A DNA stretch of 64,000 nt from an uncultured Aquimarina sp. (lineage in GTDB: Bacteria; Bacteroidota; Bacteroidia; Flavobacteriales; Flavobacteriaceae). Shown here piece after piece: positions 26,906-37,979 of this stretch (position 1 is the first letter of the stretch; each line of letters begins with the position of its first letter). The position numbers were made by a program, and so were the translations under genes. The stretch covers positions 1-64,000 of the forward strand of contig CANNBP010000014.1 in the NCBI GenBank assembly GCA_947502885.1, read 5' to 3'. Below the pieces are notes generated by a model. The model saw only the letters and a program-made list of their open reading frames with translations. It searched no databases and was not told the origin of the DNA.

Positions 26906-28462
26906 ATGCGCTATTTATCTTCTCTTTTTTTACTAACCCTAGTAGTATTATGGAGTTCTTGTCGTAATGATTTTGAATCCGAATCAAGTGCAGGAAATCT
27001 ACAATTTTCTACAGACACCTTGTTTTTGGATACCATTTTTAGCAACATTGGATCTAGCACATATAGTTTTAAAGTATATAATAGAACTGATAATGATCTT
27101 ACTATACCTACAATCGAATTAGAGAGAGGGGTGGGCTCTAACTATAGGCTTAATGTAGATGGGATCCCTGGGAAATCTTTTAAAGATATACAAGTATTGG
27201 CCAAAGACAGTATTTTTGTTTTTGTTGAAACCACTACAGATATTACTGCACAAACAACAGATTTTGAGTTTTTGTATACAGATAAAATTTTGTTTGATGC
27301 CACAGGAAATCAACAAGACGTAGATTTAGTGACTTTGGTTAAAGATGCTGTATTCTTGTTTCCATCTCGTGATACAATGACAGGAGAAGTAGAAACGATA
27401 TCTCTTGGTGTTGATCAAGAAAATAATGAAATAAAAGTACAAGGATTCTTTCTGGATGATAACAACCTTCATTTTACCAACGAGAAGCCTTATGTAATAT
27501 ATGGCTATGCCGCTATACCAGATGGCGAAACTCTTACAATAGACCCCGGTGCAAGAATACATTTTCATAGTGGTTCTGGACTTATGGTATTAAAAGGTAC
27601 CACATTACTTGTAAATGGAGCACTTAGTATGGACCCTGAACTTCTTGAAAATGAGGTTGTTTTTGAAGGTGATCGTTTAGAACCTAATTTTAGTGATACT
27701 CCAGGACAATGGGGTACTATTTGGATTGCTCCAGAAAGTACTGGTAATGTTATCAATTATGCAACAATAAAAAATGCAACTGTAGGTATCATATCAGAGA
27801 CAAATGACGGAAGTTCGACTCCAAACCTAACCCTATCTAACACTCAGATATATAACTCCTCAAATATTGGGCTTTTGGCTAATAATAGCCGTATTGTAGG
27901 CAAAAATCTGGTTATTAATAATTCTGGACAAGTATCTTTTCAGGTAATACTAGGAGGAAATTACACCTTTAATCATTGTACCATAACAAATTACTCATCT
28001 ATTGGTGCTGGGTTTAGAGAATCTCCTACAATGTTAATTGGCAATAGCTTTGAAGTAAGTGATTCTGAAATTGTAACTGACGATTTAGAAGCTAATTTCA
28101 CAAATTGTATTATCTATGGAGACAAAGACTTAGAACTTTTATTTAATAAAGTAGATGGTTCTACATTTAATTATAGTTTTAAAAACAGTTTAATTAAATT
28201 TAATGACACTAGTGATAAATATATAAATAATCCTTTATACGACTTTACCAATAGCACGCTATATGAAGGATCAATATTTAATGAAGAGCCTAGTTTTAAA
28301 GATCCACAAAAAAATATGCTTAACATAAGTGAAGAATCGTTTGCAAACGGTAAAGCATCTATTTCTGGGCTAACAATTGATTTATTAGGAAATACCAGAA
28401 GTACTACAGCTCCTGATATAGGAGCATATGAAAGTGCCGTTTTTGAAGAGGATGAAAACTAA
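26906..28462 (+). CDS. lipoprotein with right-handed beta-helix-like region
   Basis: Lipobox VVLWSSCRND; polar-repeat region rich in N/S/T with repeating I/L-x-N patterns. Confidence 0.65.
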   Translation: MRYLSSLFLLTLVVLWSSCRNDFESESSAGNLQFSTDTLFLDTIFSNIGSSTYSFKVYNRTDNDLTIPTIELERGVGSNYRLNVDGIPGKSFKDIQVLAKDSIFVFVETTTDITAQTTDFEFLYTDKILFDATGNQQDVDLVTLVKDAVFLFPSRDTMTGEVETISLGVDQENNEIKVQGFFLDDNNLHFTNEKPYVIYGYAAIPDGETLTIDPGARIHFHSGSGLMVLKGTTLLVNGALSMDPELLENEVVFEGDRLEPNFSDTPGQWGTIWIAPESTGNVINYATIKNATVGIISETNDGSSTPNLTLSNTQIYNSSNIGLLANNSRIVGKNLVINNSGQVSFQVILGGNYTFNHCTITNYSSIGAGFRESPTMLIGNSFEVSDSEIVTDDLEANFTNCIIYGDKDLELLFNKVDGSTFNYSFKNSLIKFNDTSDKYINNPLYDFTNSTLYEGSIFNEEPSFKDPQKNMLNISEESFANGKASISGLTIDLLGNTRSTTAPDIGAYESAVFEEDEN

Positions 28463-28472
28463 AAACAAGTTT

Positions 28473-29018
28473 CTATATTTCTTTTAATCCTGTATTAAAG
28501 CCATCTATACTAGCACTATTCTTTTCTTCACGATAAGAATCTAATCGACTTGGGCCTTTTTTTTCTGCCCAAGACTTTAGTTGTGTTCGTTCTTCATTAA
28601 AATCCATAAAAGGTACTGCATAACCACAAGATGTCTGCACAGAGTCTACATTCATTTTAATGATTTGTCGAGATCCTGCTATTTTAGGAAACAAACCAAT
28701 ATACTCATGATACTCCTTATCCCTTTCATGATAAATCTCTGCATTTCCATAAAGTCTTAAAATCAATGGTTTTCCTTCAAAAGCACAAAACATAATCGTC
28801 ATTCTATCATTTTTAAGTAAATGTGCTGCTGTTTCATTTCCACTTCCTGTTAGATTAAGCCAAATTACTTGATTTGCTTCTGTAACACGAAAAGTATCCA
28901 TTCCTTTAGGAGAAATATTAACCCTACCTTCTGTAGCCGCTGTACCTACAAAAAACACCTTTTGTTTACCTATAAATTCTTTTTGTTCTGTACTTATTTC
29001 GGTATACATTTTTGCCAT
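28473..29018 (-). CDS. pyridoxamine 5'-phosphate oxidase family protein
   Basis: VFFVGTAATEGRVNISPKGMDTFRVT...IMFCAFEGKPLILRLYGNAEIY. Confidence 0.85.
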   Translation of the reverse strand: MAKMYTEISTEQKEFIGKQKVFFVGTAATEGRVNISPKGMDTFRVTEANQVIWLNLTGSGNETAAHLLKNDRMTIMFCAFEGKPLILRLYGNAEIYHERDKEYHEYIGLFPKIAGSRQIIKMNVDSVQTSCGYAVPFMDFNEERTQLKSWAEKKGPSRLDSYREEKNSASIDGFNTGLKEI

Positions 29019-29137
29019 AAAACCTATGTATTTATGCTTTTACTTTTATTTATAGTAAAAATACAATGCACTAGACGATTTAATCTATATTTGCCCGACA
29101 TTTTTCAAAATACTCTATTTAATCAATACCAATCCTT

Positions 29138-29674
29138 ATGGAAACTTATCTTTTTAAATCCAAACGCCTAGGTTTTAGAAACTGGACACTTAATGACTTA
29201 GAAACGTTGACCGAGATTAATAACGATGACGATGTTATGGAATTCTTTCCTTCCAAACCATCAAAAGAAGATTCTAAAGCTTTTATAACTAGAATGCAAG
29301 AACTTTTTTCTAAAAAAGGCTTTTGCTATTTTGCTGTTGATCTTCTCGACACAAAAGAATCTATTGGCTTTATCGGTTTAAGTGAACAAACTTATTTGGA
29401 TGAACTTGGTCCTTTTATAGATATTGGTTGGAGACTTAAAAAATCTATTTGGAATAAAGGATATGCTACAGAAGGAGCAAAAGCATGTTTAGAATATGGC
29501 TTCGAAAAAATTGGTTTAACTACAATTTATTCCGTCGCTCCAGAAGTCAATGTGAAATCAGAATTGATCATGAAAAAAATAGGAATGGAACGTATTAAAA
29601 CTTTTGAACACCCTAAACTACTTAATGATAATCGTTTAAAAAACTGTATTCTGTATCAAACTTCTAAGTCATAA
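29138..29674 (+). CDS. GNAT family N-acetyltransferase
   Basis: RimJ-like: RLGFRNWTLNDLE...IDIGWRLKKSIWNKGYATEGAKACLEYGFEKIGLTTIYSV. Confidence 0.88.
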   Translation: METYLFKSKRLGFRNWTLNDLETLTEINNDDDVMEFFPSKPSKEDSKAFITRMQELFSKKGFCYFAVDLLDTKESIGFIGLSEQTYLDELGPFIDIGWRLKKSIWNKGYATEGAKACLEYGFEKIGLTTIYSVAPEVNVKSELIMKKIGMERIKTFEHPKLLNDNRLKNCILYQTSKS

Positions 29675-29808
29675 AACAGCATTACAATCATTTCTAGCTT
29701 GCAGTAACCACGATACGTACCTTTTTTTCTCAAAAGGGTACGTTAAAACCCTATCTTACTTTTGAAAAAAACCATTATCTTGTACAGTACACACAAAGAA
29801 AATTAAAG

Positions 29809-30351
29809 ATGATACCAAAGAACTATACTTCTATACTTATTATTTTTGTATTGTTATATTTCTCACACACTATACAGGCTCAACAAAATTCTTTTCATAC
29901 CAAGATTAACAAAGATATATATCATAATTTCTCTAAAGCATATCAAACACTAGATTATGATTTGTTTGCAGCTATTCATAGCAATCAAATGATAAGAATT
30001 TCGGGAGATGGCGGAAGCATTAAGAATTCAATCAAATACTTAAAAGGGTATAAAAAAAGATGGAGTAACCCTGAACGTAAACCCGTTACCATTGATTTTA
30101 GGTTATTTGAAAGAATTCACTCTGACTCTTTAGTTTCAGATAGAGGAATTTATCAAGTAACTTATACAAACGACAATAAACAATCTAAAAATTCTTATGG
30201 TCAATTTCATGTTGTATTACAATTAGAAAATGATAAATGGAAAATATTAATTGATTATGATTCTAACGAAAATAATACTATTAATCAAAATAAATATGAG
30301 AATGCATTTTCTCTTGGCGAGCTTGAAAAATATCTAAAAGTTAACAAATGA
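29809..30351 (+). CDS. NTF2-like / DUF4440-type secreted protein
   Basis: Signal peptide; YQTLDYDLFAAIHSNQMIRISGDGG...QFHVVLQLENDKWKILIDYDSN. Confidence 0.65.
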   Translation: MIPKNYTSILIIFVLLYFSHTIQAQQNSFHTKINKDIYHNFSKAYQTLDYDLFAAIHSNQMIRISGDGGSIKNSIKYLKGYKKRWSNPERKPVTIDFRLFERIHSDSLVSDRGIYQVTYTNDNKQSKNSYGQFHVVLQLENDKWKILIDYDSNENNTINQNKYENAFSLGELEKYLKVNK

Positions 30352-30953
30352 GTTGGATCAAAAAAATAGCATATCACGAAGCTACAGGCGAATTAAAAAA
30401 AATGTATGATCGTATCAAAGGACCCAATAATTCTATTGACAATGTTCTATCCATTCATAGCCTAAGACCACACACATTGGTTGGTCATATGGGATTATAT
30501 AAAAACGTTTTACACAATATCAATAACACATTACCCAAATGGTATCTAGAAACCCTTGGAGTATATGTAAGTCATTTAAACCATTGTAATTATTGTGTTG
30601 ACCATCATGCTGCCGGACTAAAACGTTTGCTAAAAGATGATGTTAAATTCGAAGAAATAAAATCTTGTCTACTCCAAGATGAAGTACAGCTTCACTTTAA
30701 ATATCAATATCTTGCCGGACTCAAATATGCAAAACAACTAACTTTGGCTCACCATACAATCGTCGAATCCGACATACATAAATTAAGAGAACAAAATCTT
30801 ACAGATGGTGAAATTTTAGAAATCAATCAAGTCGTTAGTTATTTTAATTATGTAAATAGAACTGTAATAGGGTTAGGAGTAACAACTGAAGGTGATATTA
30901 TTGGACTATCCCCTAATGAAGATGGCAATGCAGAAAATTGGAATCATTCATAG
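30348..30953 (+). CDS. carboxymuconolactone decarboxylase / AhpD-like peroxidase-related protein
   Basis: LNHCNYCVDHHAAGLKR CxxCxxxH motif; ATG overlaps previous gene stop. Confidence 0.85.
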   Translation: MSWIKKIAYHEATGELKKMYDRIKGPNNSIDNVLSIHSLRPHTLVGHMGLYKNVLHNINNTLPKWYLETLGVYVSHLNHCNYCVDHHAAGLKRLLKDDVKFEEIKSCLLQDEVQLHFKYQYLAGLKYAKQLTLAHHTIVESDIHKLREQNLTDGEILEINQVVSYFNYVNRTVIGLGVTTEGDIIGLSPNEDGNAENWNHS

Positions 30954-31173
30954 ACAAACATATTTTGGTGAAAGAATTTATACATTTTCTTTTCAAATAA
31001 TACCAGTCATCGATTAATTCTTTCTGTAATCGAGAATACATAAATAGGCAAAAGAACAAACCTCATCCTACGTCTTTTTTAGGTACATTTACAATACCCC
31101 CTAATACCAAATAAATTAGCATAAACCATTGTATACAATTACACACAAATAATAATTAAATAAAGTAACATTT

Positions 31174-31860
31174 ATGAAAAAATTAATTGCAGAATTTATT
31201 GGAACCCTTTGGTTAGTTTTAGGTGGATGTGGAAGCGCTGTTTTAGCAGCTGGATATCCCGAATTAGGAATTGGATTTACCGGTGTAGCGTTGGCTTTTG
31301 GTTTAACAGTTGTAACTATGGCATATGCTATTGGACATATTTCTGGGTGCCACTTAAACCCAGCTGTATCAATAGGTTTATGGATTGGAGGTAGGTTCGA
31401 CAAAAAAGACCTTTTACCCTATATCGCAGCACAAGTTGTAGGTGGGATAGCTGGAGCAGGTATATTGTATGTTATAGCCACAGGAAAAGCAGGTTTTGAA
31501 ATTGGTGGTTTTGCAGCCAATGGATACGGGCAACATTCTCCAGGAGGATATAATATGATTGCTGCTTTGGTAACCGAAATAGTTATGACTTTTATGTTTT
31601 TAATCATAATTCTAGGAGCAACACATTCCAAAGCACCAAAAGGTTTTGCAGGATTAACAATTGGACTAGGTTTAACCTTAATACATTTAATAAGTATACC
31701 AGTCACAAATACCTCTGTAAACCCTGCAAGAAGTACAAGTCAAGCTTTATTTGCAGGAGACTGGGCCTTGGGTCAATTATGGTTATTTTGGGTGGCTCCA
31801 ATTGTAGGCGCAATACTAGCCGGAATAGTCTACAAGATCATTTCTCCAGAAAATGAATAA
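31174..31860 (+). CDS. aqpZ: aquaporin Z
   Basis: Two NPA motifs ([27 protein letters not shown]), six TM segments. Confidence 0.93.
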   Translation: MKKLIAEFIGTLWLVLGGCGSAVLAAGYPELGIGFTGVALAFGLTVVTMAYAIGHISGCHLNPAVSIGLWIGGRFDKKDLLPYIAAQVVGGIAGAGILYVIATGKAGFEIGGFAANGYGQHSPGGYNMIAALVTEIVMTFMFLIIILGATHSKAPKGFAGLTIGLGLTLIHLISIPVTNTSVNPARSTSQALFAGDWALGQLWLFWVAPIVGAILAGIVYKIISPENE

Positions 31861-31899
31861 GCACCTAAGCATTTAAATTTTTAGGTTAAAAAAAATAAG

Positions 31900-31953
31900 A
31901 AAGCCAATAATTTTAAGTAACAAATTAATTTGTTACTTAAAATTATTGGCTTT
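31900..31953. terminator. 54-bp perfect spacer-free palindrome, putative terminator
   Basis: aaagccaataattttaagtaacaaatt|aatttgttacttaaaattattggcttt, 40 bp after aqpZ. Confidence 0.75.
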
Positions 31954-32125
31954 TCTTTAATTTATTCTGGTATTTTATATTGAACTCTTTATAGAAATAA
32001 TAAGTTAACCTTCTCTAAACAAGTCAAAAAGACATGAGATCACAGCAAAATCAAGACATTTTGACATCAAATAAGTCTGGGAATATTATTTGATTCTAAG
32101 TTAGAAAACTCAAAATAAGCTAAAA

Positions 32126-34726
32126 ATGAATTTTAATAATTTCACTATAAAATCTCAAGAATCTATACAGCAAGCACAACAGCTCGCTCAGGAGTTTGGG
32201 CATCAACAAATAGAAAACGAACATATTTTTAAAGCTATATTTACAATAGACGAAAATGTGCTTCCATTTCTATTAAAAAAACTTAATGTAAACCTATCTT
32301 TATTACAACAAGTTTTAGATAGTACTCTTAAGAGTTTTCCAACAGTATCAGGAGGAGAACTACAGTTATCTCGCGAAGCTGGAAAAACATTAAATGAAGC
32401 AAACATCATCGCCAAAAAAATGGACGATGAATATGTCTCTGTAGAGCATCTTGTAATTTCTATTTTTAAATCAAAAAGCAAGATTGCTCAAATTTTAAAA
32501 GATCAAGGTGTTACAGAAAAACATCTCATTGAAGCTATCACTGAAATAAGAAAAGGTGAAAAGGTCACTTCTCAAAACGCAGAAGACACCTATCAAGCAT
32601 TAAACAAATACGCCAAAAACCTTAATGAGCTGGCAGAAAGCGGCAAACTTGACCCTGTCATAGGCCGTGATGAAGAAATTAGAAGAATATTACAAATTCT
32701 ATCTCGCCGTACCAAAAACAACCCCATGTTAGTTGGTGAACCTGGAGTTGGTAAAACGGCTATTGCCGAAGGACTCGCACACAGAATAATTGCAGGAGAT
32801 ATTCCCGAAAACTTAAAAAACAAACAGATATTCTCTTTAGATATGGGAGCTTTAATTGCGGGAGCAAAATTTAAAGGTGAATTTGAAGAACGACTTAAAT
32901 CTGTTGTAAAAGAAGTATTAACTAGTGATGGAGATATTGTTTTATTTATTGATGAAATTCATACCCTAGTAGGTGCTGGAGGGGGTCAAGGCGCCATGGA
33001 TGCGGCAAACATATTAAAACCTGCATTAGCAAGAGGTGAACTAAGAGCCATTGGTGCCACAACTCTAGATGAATACCAAAAATATTTTGAAAAAGACAAA
33101 GCTCTAGAAAGACGTTTTCAAAAGGTAGTAGTGGACGAACCCGATACAGAGAGTGCCATTTCTATTCTTAGAGGTATTAAAGGTAATTATGAAACTCATC
33201 ACAAAGTACGTATCAAAGATGAAGCAATAATAGCTGCTGTAGAATTATCTCAGCGGTATATCACAAATCGGTTTTTACCAGACAAGGCTATAGATTTAAT
33301 AGACGAAGCTGCTTCTAAGTTGCGAATGGAAATTAACTCCAAACCAGAAGAGTTAGATGTATTGGATCGTAAAATTATGCAACTGGAAATTGAAATAGAA
33401 GCTATCAAGCGTGAAAATGATGAAAATAAGCTTAAACTTTTAAATGCAGAGTTGGCAAATATAAAAGAAGATAGAAACGAGATATTTTCTCAATGGCAAA
33501 GCGAAAAAGAAGTTGTTGATGCCATACAAAATGCCAAAACCAATATTGAAGAATACAAGCTTGAAGCCGAACGAGCAGAAAGAAATGGAGATTATGGTAA
33601 GGTTGCAGAATTGAGATATGGTAAGATTAAAGAGTCTCAAGAAAACTTAGATATTTTACAAAAACAACTTAGCGAACAACAAAATAAATCTTCGCTTATT
33701 AAAGAAGAAGTAACCAATTATGATATCGCAGAAGTTGTAGCCAAATGGACCGGAATACCAGTTACTAAAATGTTGCAAAGCGAGCGAGAAAAACTACTCG
33801 TATTAGAAAAAGAACTTCAAAAACGAGTGGTAGGGCAAACCGAAGCGATTATTGCTGTAAGTGATGCAGTAAGAAGAAGTAGAGCTGGGTTACAAGATCC
33901 AAAAAAGCCGATTGGTTCATTTTTATTCTTAGGTACCACTGGTATTGGTAAAACAGAATTGGCAAAAGCACTTGCAGATTATCTGTTTAATGACGATAGT
34001 GCAATTACTAGAATAGATATGAGTGAATACCAAGAGAAGCATTCGGTAAGTCGTTTGGTTGGTGCGCCTCCAGGTTATGTAGGGTATGAAGAAGGAGGCC
34101 AATTAACCGAAGCGGTAAGAAGAAAACCTTATTCTGTTGTATTATTAGACGAGATAGAAAAAGCTCACCCAGATACGTTTAATATTTTATTGCAAGTATT
34201 AGATGAAGGTAGATTAACAGATAATAAAGGCAGAACGGCTGATTTTAGAAATACTATCGTAATCATGACCAGCAACATTGGTAGCCATATTATTCAAGAT
34301 AAATTTGAAGCAATAAAAGATATGGATACCGCAATGGACGCTGCTAAAATTGATGTTCTTGCGCTATTAAAACAATCTGTACGTCCAGAGTTTTTAAATA
34401 GAATTGACGACGTTATTATGTTTACTCCTTTAACAAAGACCAATATAGTTGAAATAGTAAGGCTTCAATTAAAGCAAGTATCCAAAATGCTTAGAGAACA
34501 ACACATTACTTTGGATGCCACCGAAGAAGCAATTGTATACCTTGCCGAAAAAGGGTTTCAACCAGAGTTTGGTGCAAGACCTGTAAAACGAACAATTCAA
34601 AAAGAAGTACTTAATACATTATCCAAAGAAATTCTTGCAGGTAAAGTTTCTACAGAAAGTGCAATATTACTGGATGAATTCGACAGTAATTTGGTTTTCA
34701 GAAACCAAGATACCTTGGTTTCATAG
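32126..34726 (+). CDS. clpB: ATP-dependent chaperone ClpB
   Basis: Two AAA+ modules: [32 protein letters not shown]; middle coiled coil; 866 aa. Confidence 0.96.
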   Translation: MNFNNFTIKSQESIQQAQQLAQEFGHQQIENEHIFKAIFTIDENVLPFLLKKLNVNLSLLQQVLDSTLKSFPTVSGGELQLSREAGKTLNEANIIAKKMDDEYVSVEHLVISIFKSKSKIAQILKDQGVTEKHLIEAITEIRKGEKVTSQNAEDTYQALNKYAKNLNELAESGKLDPVIGRDEEIRRILQILSRRTKNNPMLVGEPGVGKTAIAEGLAHRIIAGDIPENLKNKQIFSLDMGALIAGAKFKGEFEERLKSVVKEVLTSDGDIVLFIDEIHTLVGAGGGQGAMDAANILKPALARGELRAIGATTLDEYQKYFEKDKALERRFQKVVVDEPDTESAISILRGIKGNYETHHKVRIKDEAIIAAVELSQRYITNRFLPDKAIDLIDEAASKLRMEINSKPEELDVLDRKIMQLEIEIEAIKRENDENKLKLLNAELANIKEDRNEIFSQWQSEKEVVDAIQNAKTNIEEYKLEAERAERNGDYGKVAELRYGKIKESQENLDILQKQLSEQQNKSSLIKEEVTNYDIAEVVAKWTGIPVTKMLQSEREKLLVLEKELQKRVVGQTEAIIAVSDAVRRSRAGLQDPKKPIGSFLFLGTTGIGKTELAKALADYLFNDDSAITRIDMSEYQEKHSVSRLVGAPPGYVGYEEGGQLTEAVRRKPYSVVLLDEIEKAHPDTFNILLQVLDEGRLTDNKGRTADFRNTIVIMTSNIGSHIIQDKFEAIKDMDTAMDAAKIDVLALLKQSVRPEFLNRIDDVIMFTPLTKTNIVEIVRLQLKQVSKMLREQHITLDATEEAIVYLAEKGFQPEFGARPVKRTIQKEVLNTLSKEILAGKVSTESAILLDEFDSNLVFRNQDTLVS

Positions 34727-34759
34727 CAAATTCGAAGTTGATTTTTAAGTCAAAAACTT

Positions 34760-34810
34760 AAGATTAAGTAACCATTTCAATTAGAAATTGGTTACTTAAT
34801 CTTTTTTTTT
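34760..34810 (+). terminator. Rho-independent terminator of clpB
   Basis: aagattaagtaacca (34760-34774) / tggttacttaatctt (34789-34803) followed by a T tract. Confidence 0.85.
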
Positions 34811-34948
34811 ACCTAAAATCTCGAACTAAAAAAACCGTCAAAACCCTTGTTGATTATGGTTTTACCGTATATATTAACAGTTTTATTCCTACAAAAGTTG
34901 ATAACTTAACGTGTAATACAGCGCCATTTTAAGTACATTGCCGTCGAA

Positions 34949-35599
34949 ATGAAACCAGTACTAGTAGTAATAACTCTTTTGACCACTTTATTCTCTTTGG
35001 CCCAGGACAAAGATGAGATATTATCAGATATTGAAAATAAATATCAGGTGATAAATGAATTCATGAGCACAGATGCACTAAGGCAGTACCATACAGAATA
35101 TAAATACAGTGACACATCAAAAAAGGGACCCCTTACATTTTACTACAATGGTAATGAATTAAAATACATTCTGCATATCTATGTCTGGGGGCATATTACA
35201 TATAGAGACGAGTTTTATATTTGGGATGATCAACTTTTTTTTCAAAATACAACTCACACAATTAGATATAAAGACTATAGAAAAAAACGTTTTGGAAAAC
35301 GGACTATAGAAAACATCACACTTACACTTACTGATAAATTTTATTTTAAAGAAGGAAAGCTTATCAAATGTGAATTTAAAAACTACCAAAATAGTAGTAC
35401 TACTCTAAAAAAAATAAGGGCTAATCAAATGAAAGATATTTCGACAGCATGTGATAAAGCCAATAATGCTTTAGAAAAATTCGAAATTTTAAAAAAGTTT
35501 CAAGAAAAAGAGATAAAAAACTCAAGAGACCTTCCTAGAAGTATTTCTAAAACTTTTGAACCTGAGTTTAACCAAACAGTCTACGAAGAAGATAACTAA
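34949..35599 (+). CDS. hypothetical secreted protein
   Basis: Signal peptide MKPVLVVITLLTTLFSLAQ, 216 aa. Confidence 0.7.
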   Translation: MKPVLVVITLLTTLFSLAQDKDEILSDIENKYQVINEFMSTDALRQYHTEYKYSDTSKKGPLTFYYNGNELKYILHIYVWGHITYRDEFYIWDDQLFFQNTTHTIRYKDYRKKRFGKRTIENITLTLTDKFYFKEGKLIKCEFKNYQNSSTTLKKIRANQMKDISTACDKANNALEKFEILKKFQEKEIKNSRDLPRSISKTFEPEFNQTVYEEDN

Positions 35600-35664
35600 C
35601 CACATTTACAATTCATAAAAAGAAATCCCAAAACTCTTCTTCAATCCATATTCATAGATTTAAT

Positions 35665-35684
35665 AATATACCGATTGGTATATT
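35665..35684. promoter_or_regulatory. putative TetR operator 1
   Basis: aatatacc gatt ggtatatt inverted repeat upstream of the TetR gene. Confidence 0.7.
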
Positions 35685-35728
35685 TTATGTATATTTGTAT
35701 AATTAATTTTAATTTATTTTGTAACTCC

Positions 35729-36325
35729 ATGCAGACCAAAGCCGTACAAACTTCAGAATTTATAATTGAAATTGTGGCTCCAATTTTTAATAAAAATGGA
35801 TATGCAGGAACTAGTTTAAGCGATATAACCAAGGCAACTGGGCTTACAAAAGGAGCTATTTATGGCAATTTCAAGAACAAAGAAGAATTAGCGGTAGCTG
35901 CATTCGACACTACTGTAAAGAAAATGCTAAGAAGAATTTCAGATCACCAAGCTACTACCAGTTCTCCTCTCAAAAAATTATTTTTGATTACAGATTTTTA
36001 CAGAAACTATTATGACTTTAGTCAAGAACTTGGTGGATGTCCGGTTCTTAATATGGGAGTAGATGCCAAACACCAAAATCCTTTATTGTTTGAACGTGTA
36101 AAATATACAATCTCAAAAATCAAAGGAAACCTTATTAAGATTCTAGAAGCTGGTCAACAACTAAAAGAAATAAACCATAAAATTGACTCTCAATTATATG
36201 CTAAAAGAATATACACCATGGTCATCGGTGCTATTTTTATGACGCACACCATGGAGGACAATAGTTACCTTATTCATACCATGGATCAAATAGACACTAT
36301 GATCAATAACGAACTAATGCAATAA
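35729..36325 (+). CDS. TetR/AcrR family transcriptional regulator
   Basis: IFNKNGYAGTSLSDITKATGLTKGAIYGNFKNKEELAVAAF HTH; start at MQTKAVQTSE. Confidence 0.92.
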   Translation: MQTKAVQTSEFIIEIVAPIFNKNGYAGTSLSDITKATGLTKGAIYGNFKNKEELAVAAFDTTVKKMLRRISDHQATTSSPLKKLFLITDFYRNYYDFSQELGGCPVLNMGVDAKHQNPLLFERVKYTISKIKGNLIKILEAGQQLKEINHKIDSQLYAKRIYTMVIGAIFMTHTMEDNSYLIHTMDQIDTMINNELMQ

Positions 36326-36340
36326 TTTTTTTAACCATAA

Positions 36341-36358
36341 ATATACCAATTGGTATAT
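36341..36358. promoter_or_regulatory. putative TetR operator 2
   Basis: atataccaattggtatat perfect 18-bp palindrome matching operator 1, 15 bp before the thioesterase ATG. Confidence 0.75.
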
Positions 36359-36372
36359 ATCAATTATATCAT

Positions 36373-36855
36373 ATGAAACTTCCAAAAATATTAGAAAGCA
36401 AGGCAAAAATCAGATTTCAAGATTGTGATCCTTTTAACCACCTCAACAATGCCGCATATATTAACTATATGATTAATGCAAGAGAAGATCAAATTGAAAA
36501 ATTTTACAATCTGGACATCTTCGAGCTTGCCAAAACAAAAGGAATTAGTTGGGTAGTTGGCAGTAATCAAATTGCCTACATTAGACCCGCATTACTAATG
36601 GAAGAAGTATTAATAGACTCTCAATTAATTAAGTACTCCGAAAATCAACTACATGTAGAAATAAGAATGTGGAATCATGATAAAACAGAATTAAAAGCAA
36701 CAATGTGGAGTACTTTTGTTCACTTTAACCTTTTACAGCAAAAACGGTGGAATCACAATGACATGCTTATTGAACTGTTTCAAAATATACTAAATCCAAT
36801 ATCAGAAAAAACTTTTGAAGAGCGAATTTTACAATTAAAAATGCAACGAGTGTAA
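36373..36855 (+). CDS. acyl-CoA thioesterase (hotdog fold, 4HBT type)
   Basis: KIRFQDCDPFNHLNNAAYINYMINAREDQI. Confidence 0.88.
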   Translation: MKLPKILESKAKIRFQDCDPFNHLNNAAYINYMINAREDQIEKFYNLDIFELAKTKGISWVVGSNQIAYIRPALLMEEVLIDSQLIKYSENQLHVEIRMWNHDKTELKATMWSTFVHFNLLQQKRWNHNDMLIELFQNILNPISEKTFEERILQLKMQRV

Positions 36856-36905
36856 CATTTACTTTTTTTTAACGTCTTATAAAAACAACCTCTTATATCT
36901 GCTTT

Positions 36906-37031
36906 ATGAAATTTTCAAATAATATGGGCTCTTCCTATAAAAAAAGAAGCCCTTTTATTTATATTGGTTTTTTTATTATAGCAATTTTATCAATGGTAAT
37001 TGTCATTTGGGAAACAGGAATACTTGAATAA
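36906..37031 (+). CDS. small single-TM membrane protein (41 aa)
   Basis: ATG..TAA MKFSNNMGSSYKKRSPFIYIGFFIIAILSMVIVIWETGILE; below the ORF track length cutoff. Confidence 0.5.
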   Translation: MKFSNNMGSSYKKRSPFIYIGFFIIAILSMVIVIWETGILE

Positions 37032-37046
37032 ATCAGTATTATTTTT

Positions 37047-37802
37047 CTAATTTCTTATTACAATAGCATTGCTATAAACGTAAATATCTGTCAACTCTAT
37101 TTTTGATAGCAATTTTAAACGTTGCTTTTCGAAGAGGTCATCTAGTACATCCAAAGATGTAGTCAAATTATCTGTTTTATAATTGTTATAATCAACAAAT
37201 CGTACACCATTAACCATTCTTGGGTTATACGCTTCTCTAAAACGTATTCCACCACCGTTTACAGCATATTTATACGCTAGATAATCTATAGTAAAATTAG
37301 TTTTATGTATCCAGTATAAAAACTCATCATCAAAATCTGTTCCCCCTCCTTCTTCTTTAAATGTGACTTTTATCTTGTAATAAGCCTCTCCATTTATAGT
37401 TGACTCCCCCACTAATTCTTTTTTCACAGCAGAAGCATTAAGTCCATAAGGTAAATTAGCAAAATAATGAACAGAATTTACACCATCACTTACTCTCGTA
37501 ACCAAAGAATCTGCAATAGTTATTGGGCAATTATTTATAGTTCTTTTTAAACCAGAGTTACTTACTACATCATGAATTGTTTCTTTATTTTTATATATAA
37601 ACCGCTCAAGTTGATAGTTACCATTATTTCTTTTGCTATGGTATTGTTTTCCTCTAAAAGTAAAATGAATAATAGCTCGGTCATACCTATCTCCTCCAGC
37701 TTTTTCTATTGTTCTATCTATAATCTCCTTTGCCGAAACCTGAGCCATAACTCCAGTAAAAGAGTAAAATACCAAACCAATTAATATTATATAACGTTGC
37801 AT
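37047..37802 (-). CDS. secreted hypothetical protein (outer-membrane lipoprotein-sorting-like)
   Basis: Signal peptide; KEIIDRTIEKAGGDRYDRAIIHFTFRGKQYHSKRNNGNYQLERF. Confidence 0.7.
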   Translation of the reverse strand: MQRYIILIGLVFYSFTGVMAQVSAKEIIDRTIEKAGGDRYDRAIIHFTFRGKQYHSKRNNGNYQLERFIYKNKETIHDVVSNSGLKRTINNCPITIADSLVTRVSDGVNSVHYFANLPYGLNASAVKKELVGESTINGEAYYKIKVTFKEEGGGTDFDDEFLYWIHKTNFTIDYLAYKYAVNGGGIRFREAYNPRMVNGVRFVDYNNYKTDNLTTSLDVLDDLFEKQRLKLLSKIELTDIYVYSNAIVIRN

Positions 37803-37979
37803 ACTTGTTTAATTAAATACAGCACTAAATTACAGTTTCCATAAGCAATTATTGTAAGTGTTTTGTTAAACTCGTTTCCCCATATTCTCAAACATAAGGT
37901 GGTATGTGGTTGTTAATTTTTTTTAATTTTTAAAAAAGATAATTATTTTGCAGTCCCTAAATCCCAAAATAACATTACT

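Noticed and set aside
31116-31706. Minus-strand ORFs opposite aqpZ (31116..31403, 31419..31706)
   Set aside because: Antisense shadows of a strongly supported aquaporin gene; proline/alanine-rich junk translation.
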